DNA from: Proteobacteria bacterium SPGG2
GTDB lineage: Bacteria > Pseudomonadota > Gammaproteobacteria > Acidiferrobacterales > SPGG2
Reading direction: 5' to 3'
Assembly: GCA_001643475.1 (NCBI GenBank)
Contig: LXTK01000225.1
Location: 6,013 to 15,740, forward strand
DNA length: 9,728 nt
The position numbers were made by a program, and so were the translations under genes. Positions 7,235 through 9,728 of this stretch are shown here, in pieces (within the stretch, counting starts at the first letter, position 1; every line of letters starts with the position of its first letter). The notes below the pieces were generated by a model. It was not told the DNA's origin. It saw only the letters and a list, made by a program, of their open reading frames with translations, and did not search any database.

Positions 7235-8788
7235 TTATTTGATAACCAAGTCCCCCAAATAAGGGAAGTTCATCACATTGACGATAGGCGCAATGTCCAC
7301 ACCCTTTCTCGCTGCCCACGCGCGATCCTGCCAGTGTAAGGGCACAAACGCGGCATCATCGTGCAGGATCTGCTCGACCTTTTTCAGCATCATCGTGCGC
7401 TTCTTCGCGTCAGTGACTTTCTGGCTGTCGATGATCAGCTTATCGACCTCGGGGTTCGAATAGTTGCCGCTATTGTATTGGCCGTAGCCCGTCACCGTGT
7501 CCGGGGTCATCGCCAAGAACTCGGTGAAGTTTGAAGAGTCCTCGGTGTCCGAATGCCAGCCGATCATCATGATATCCGCCGCACGCTCGTCGTACTTGGG
7601 CCAGTACTGTGCCTTGGGCATGGTCTTTAGGTCGACCTTGATATTGATCTTGGCCAACATACCCACCACCGCAACGGCGATTTTGTCGTCGTTAACATAA
7701 CGGTTGTTGGGCGCCATCATGGTCACTGAAAAACCCTTCTCGTAGCCCGCCGCTTTCATGAGCTGCTTGGCCTTCTTGAGATCGTAGCGGGGCTTCAGAT
7801 TTGGGTTGTAACCCAAATAACCCTTGGGGCTTTGCTGGGCGGCCGCGGTGCCGAAGCCACGCATGATCTTTTTGACGATACCTTCGTTATTGATGGCGTA
7901 TACGATGGCCTGGCGTACGCGCTTGTCTTTGAACTCCGGGCGTCGATTCTGATTGAGCTGGAAGGTAATGATACGCGTGCCGCTCATGGTTACGAGATCA
8001 ACTTTGGAATCCTTGTCGATCCGATCCAGATCTGCCGGTGGCACCGGGGCGATGAAGTCCACGTCGCCCGACAGCAGTGCCGCAACCCGGGTTGGGGCTT
8101 CTTTAATCGGCGTGAACACGATCTTGTCGACATTGCCGGGTGAGTTCTTGTCCCAGTAGCCGCCGAACCGCGTAAAGTCCACGCGCACACCTTGCTCGCG
8201 CTTGGAAACTATAAATGGCCCGGTCCCCGAGGCATTGGTGGAAGCAAAGGCATCACCATGCTTGACAATGGCGTCCTTAGGCCGGCCCTTGGCATCGTAA
8301 CCATCATAGTACTTGCGATCCATAGGAAAGATGTAGGTCGCGGTATGCAGTACCAGCGGATACGGTTCCTTGGTGACTAGATCGATCGTGTACTTATCGA
8401 CAATGTTGCAGGCCTCAAACGGAGCGAAGATACCCTTGAAGTCGGGACTTCTCTTTAACCGATCGAATGTCCAACGGACATCCAACGCCGTCATTTCGTT
8501 GCCGGTATGGAATCTGACCCCCTTGCGTAAGTGAAAGCGCACCGTTTTGTCATCGATGCGCTGCCAGCGCTCGGCCACTCGCGCGTCGAAACCAAGCTCC
8601 TGGTTCCAACGTACGAGCGGGTCGAAGATCATATGAGACAGTTGCAAGGTGCCGCCGGACAACTGCTCATGCGGGTCCATGGATACGGGGTCGGCATCGT
8701 AGGCCATCTTGAGGGTCGCGGCGACGGCCGAGACGCTGAGTACAGCACCCAATACCGCGATCGCCGCTAAGCCTATGAGTTTTCTCAT
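7235..8788 (-). CDS. dppA: Periplasmic substrate-binding protein of the peptide-type ABC importer (family 5, DppA-like)
   Basis: This periplasmic protein captures the solute and delivers it to the permeases encoded next. The 517-aa product starts MRKLIGLAAIAVLGAVLSVS, a Sec signal peptide with likely cleavage after Ala-Val-Ala (residue 23); no lipobox cysteine is present, so it should be soluble. The family-5 signature region is at about 72-110 (AERWQRIDDKTVRFHLRKGV and the following TALDVRWTFDR). The segment GWHSDTEDSSNF (410-421) lines up with the DppA stretch carrying an aspartate that binds the ligand's amino group; an acidic residue is kept, but the DPDN of E. coli DppA is changed to DSSN. 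The ATG at 8788 has AAGGAGG eight bases upstream, the best ribosome site in the window, fitting high expression. The family is secure; dipeptide specificity is not. Confidence 0.92.
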   Translation of the reverse strand: MRKLIGLAAIAVLGAVLSVSAVAATLKMAYDADPVSMDPHEQLSGGTLQLSHMIFDPLVRWNQELGFDARVAERWQRIDDKTVRFHLRKGVRFHTGNEMTALDVRWTFDRLKRSPDFKGIFAPFEACNIVDKYTIDLVTKEPYPLVLHTATYIFPMDRKYYDGYDAKGRPKDAIVKHGDAFASTNASGTGPFIVSKREQGVRVDFTRFGGYWDKNSPGNVDKIVFTPIKEAPTRVAALLSGDVDFIAPVPPADLDRIDKDSKVDLVTMSGTRIITFQLNQNRRPEFKDKRVRQAIVYAINNEGIVKKIMRGFGTAAAQQSPKGYLGYNPNLKPRYDLKKAKQLMKAAGYEKGFSVTMMAPNNRYVNDDKIAVAVVGMLAKINIKVDLKTMPKAQYWPKYDERAADIMMIGWHSDTEDSSNFTEFLAMTPDTVTGYGQYNSGNYSNPEVDKLIIDSQKVTDAKKRTMMLKKVEQILHDDAAFVPLHWQDRAWAARKGVDIAPIVNVMNFPYLGDLVIK

Positions 8789-8820
8789 CTGGGTTTCCTC
8801 CTTCAGGTTTGGTCTATTTG

Positions 8821-8859
8821 GCTGCTCCCTGAAGCTGTTTGCGGCTGTTTAGGGGCAGC
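8821..8859 (-). repeat. Hairpin in the leader of the binding-protein gene
   Basis: GCTGC (8821-8825) and CCCT (8827-8830) match GCAGC (8855-8859) and AGGG (8851-8854) as an inverted repeat of nine pairs with one bulged base and a 20-base loop. It lies 33 bases upstream of the binding-protein ATG and leaves the AAGGAGG ribosome site free. No T-run follows on the minus strand. It may be a stabilising 5' hairpin; no known riboswitch class was recognised. Confidence 0.4.
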
Positions 8860-8924
8860 TCGGCACATTCTTGCACCAGCGGCGTAAGCACTCAAGGCCA
8901 ACCACTGGGGCCGCGGTTGAGCTC

Positions 8925-8953
8925 TATATACACTAACTTCATGTGGTTTTACC
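8925..8953 (-). promoter_or_regulatory. Weak candidate promoter for the transporter operon
   Basis: TATATA (8930-8925, minus strand) is the most -10-like hexamer in the leader, preceded directly by GTG. The hexamer 17 bp upstream, GGTAAA (8953-8948), is a poor -35 box, so an activator or another sigma factor would be needed. The resulting leader would be about 130 nt and include the hairpin at 8821-8859. No sigma-54 consensus was found. This is offered only as the best visible option. Confidence 0.25.
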
Positions 8954-9031
8954 AGGCGATTTGACCGGCCTTAGGGCACCACACCATCGCCATTCACATT
9001 AAAGAGTTCAAGCGCTCGCCCGATACAAATG

Positions 9032-9147
9032 ATATGGCCCTAACCTATTCGTTGCACGTTAGTCGGCAGGGAAAAAATGTCTAAGCACGAGCGCCTTGGC
9101 CTATTCATGACCATCAGGCTTACTGAGACAGGCCATATAGCATATGG
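9032..9147. repeat. Related inverted repeats ATATGGCC / GGCCATAT and CCATAT-AGC-ATATGG
   Basis: ATATGGCC at 9032-9039 is the exact reverse complement of GGCCATAT at 9131-9138, 91 bases away. The second copy is also the left half of a perfect 6-bp palindrome with a 3-base centre, CCATAT-AGC-ATATGG (9133-9147), which overlaps the start of the short plus-strand ORF. Three related half-sites could be an operator for a dimeric regulator. Short repeats of this kind also arise by chance, so confidence in a function is low. Confidence 0.3.
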
Positions 9148-9380
9148 AAAGAGTACTCATCGTCGATGGTGAACCTCACGTGATCCGGGTGGTCAGACTG
9201 GCACTGGAACGCGAGGGCTGCCAAGGGCACGTTGTCGACGTCCACTGCCACGAAACGATTGAAAGAGTCGGTAGAGGCGCGTGCTTAGCCGAAAACGAGA
9301 TAAATCTAGTCATCGACATGGGGAATGCGAAGTTCCTCGCCCCGCGACAAATGGCACGAACGACGATAACTCTAGCCTGA
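9144..9380 (+). pseudogene. Possible decayed response-regulator receiver domain
   Basis: This 78-codon ORF begins MERVLIVDGEPHVIRVVRLA then LEREG, very like the first beta strand and helix of receiver domains (usually VLIVDDEP...). The acidic pair is reduced to Asp8-Gly9, and the expected phosphoacceptor strand appears only weakly as LVIDMG with Asp58, a few residues late. The later half of a receiver (the Thr/Ser and Lys positions) and any output domain are absent, since the frame stops one base before the cytochrome stop codon. There is no good ribosome site. I read it as the N-terminal remnant of a lost regulator gene on the strand opposite to all its neighbours; a small intact protein is possible but less likely. 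I found no continuation of the domain in the other plus-strand frames. Confidence 0.45.
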
Positions 9381-9381
9381 C

Positions 9382-9728
9382 CTACGGCAGTGTGTTGATG
9401 AAAGTAACAACATCTTTGACCTCTTGGTCATCGGGTAGCAAGGCGTGCGCCATGGAACTCATGGTTTGGCCGTATGTATCTTTTTCATGGACGCCGCGCA
9501 CCCCGGCCTTAAAATTCTTCAGCTGACGAATCAGGTACCAATCATGTTGCCCGGCTAAGCGGGGACCGCCCAACGTCTCGTTACCCTCACCCTTCTCTCC
9601 ATGGCAAGTCTGACACGATGAAAAGATTGTGCGGCCCTTGTCCACGTTGCCCGTTGCTTCTGTCGGCGAAGATGACACCGGCGCCAAGGTAGCAATATAC
9701 GCGGTAACGTCTTTCACCGCCTGCTCAT
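9382..9728 (-). CDS. C-type cytochrome, probably diheme cytochrome c4-like, N-terminal part outside window
   Basis: The visible 114 residues contain one complete class I cytochrome c domain: haem-binding CQTCH (Cys38, Cys41, His42 of the fragment), followed by GEKGEGNETLGGPRLAGQ and, near the end, TMSSMAHALL, whose methionine should be the sixth haem ligand. The frame stays open to the right edge. The first visible residues, EQAVKDVTAYIATLAP, closely mirror the domain's own end, DDQEVKDVVTFINTLP, so they are best read as the C-terminal helix of a preceding cytochrome domain. That gives a two-haem protein of the c4 type, normally periplasmic and carrying electrons to a terminal oxidase or similar reductase. 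The first haem site and signal peptide are not visible. No terminator is evident after the TAG, and 593 bp separate it from the transporter operon. Confidence 0.85.
   Translation of the reverse strand, partial: EQAVKDVTAYIATLAPVSSSPTEATGNVDKGRTIFSSCQTCHGEKGEGNETLGGPRLAGQHDWYLIRQLKNFKAGVRGVHEKDTYGQTMSSMAHALLPDDQEVKDVVTFINTLP

Larger units (their letters stand above)
8789..9143. other. Intergenic region upstream of the transporter operon
   Basis: No convincing gene is seen in these 355 bases. Besides the leader hairpin and weak promoter listed separately, it holds an imperfect palindrome at 8891-8921 (CTCAA and GGCC matched by GGCC and TTGAG with four unpaired bases) next to the candidate -10. 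It also contains two copies of CCTATTC (9044-9050 and 9100-9106). The control region of the operon must lie here unless transcription enters from the cytochrome gene on the same strand. Confidence 0.5.

Noticed and set aside
9281..9526. Overlapping plus-strand frame as a frameshifted continuation of the receiver remnant
   Set aside because: Its translation shows no receiver features and most of it is antisense to the cytochrome c domain.

Overview
The window looks like chromosomal DNA from a Gram-negative proteobacterium, probably beta or gamma. Three things point there: a soluble periplasmic binding protein with a Sec signal peptide and no lipobox cysteine, a cytochrome c4-like diheme protein, and a FadD whose N-terminus (MDKIWLEQYPKGVPAE) is of the beta/gamma-proteobacterial type. 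Every intact gene is on the minus strand, so the window reads right to left. No tRNA, rRNA, CRISPR array, insertion sequence or phage gene is visible.

In transcription order: (1) 9728-9382 is the C-terminal part of a c-type cytochrome, cut by the right edge. The residues before the visible haem site look like the end of a first cytochrome domain, so the full protein is probably diheme. (2) 9144-9380, on the plus strand, is a short ORF resembling a degraded response-regulator receiver domain, ending one base from the cytochrome stop. (3) 9143-8789 is a non-coding leader with a possible promoter and hairpins. (4) 8788-3146 is a complete family-5 (dipeptide/oligopeptide) ABC importer in the order binding protein, permease B, permease C, ATPase D, ATPase F. 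(5) 3094-1718 is hutF, formimidoylglutamate deiminase, 51 bp behind the last ATPase gene and probably on the same transcript. (6) 1598-1 is fadD, long-chain acyl-CoA ligase, cut by the left edge. It begins with GTG and has its own candidate promoter.

The importer would bring a peptide-like compound through the inner membrane using two ATPases with intact nucleotide-binding motifs. HutF converts N-formimidoyl-L-glutamate to N-formyl-L-glutamate and ammonia. No other histidine-utilisation gene is in view, so the pairing suggests, but does not prove, that the transported compound or a breakdown product of it feeds HutF. FadD looks like a separate unit.

The most interesting non-coding region is the 149 bp between the binding-protein gene and the first permease gene. 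On the transcribed strand it holds a compact hairpin, then a two-tier hairpin followed by six T's (a likely leaky terminator). Last comes a stem that would pair over the permease start codon, which has no clear Shine-Dalgarno sequence. Together these could keep the binding protein in excess over the membrane complex.
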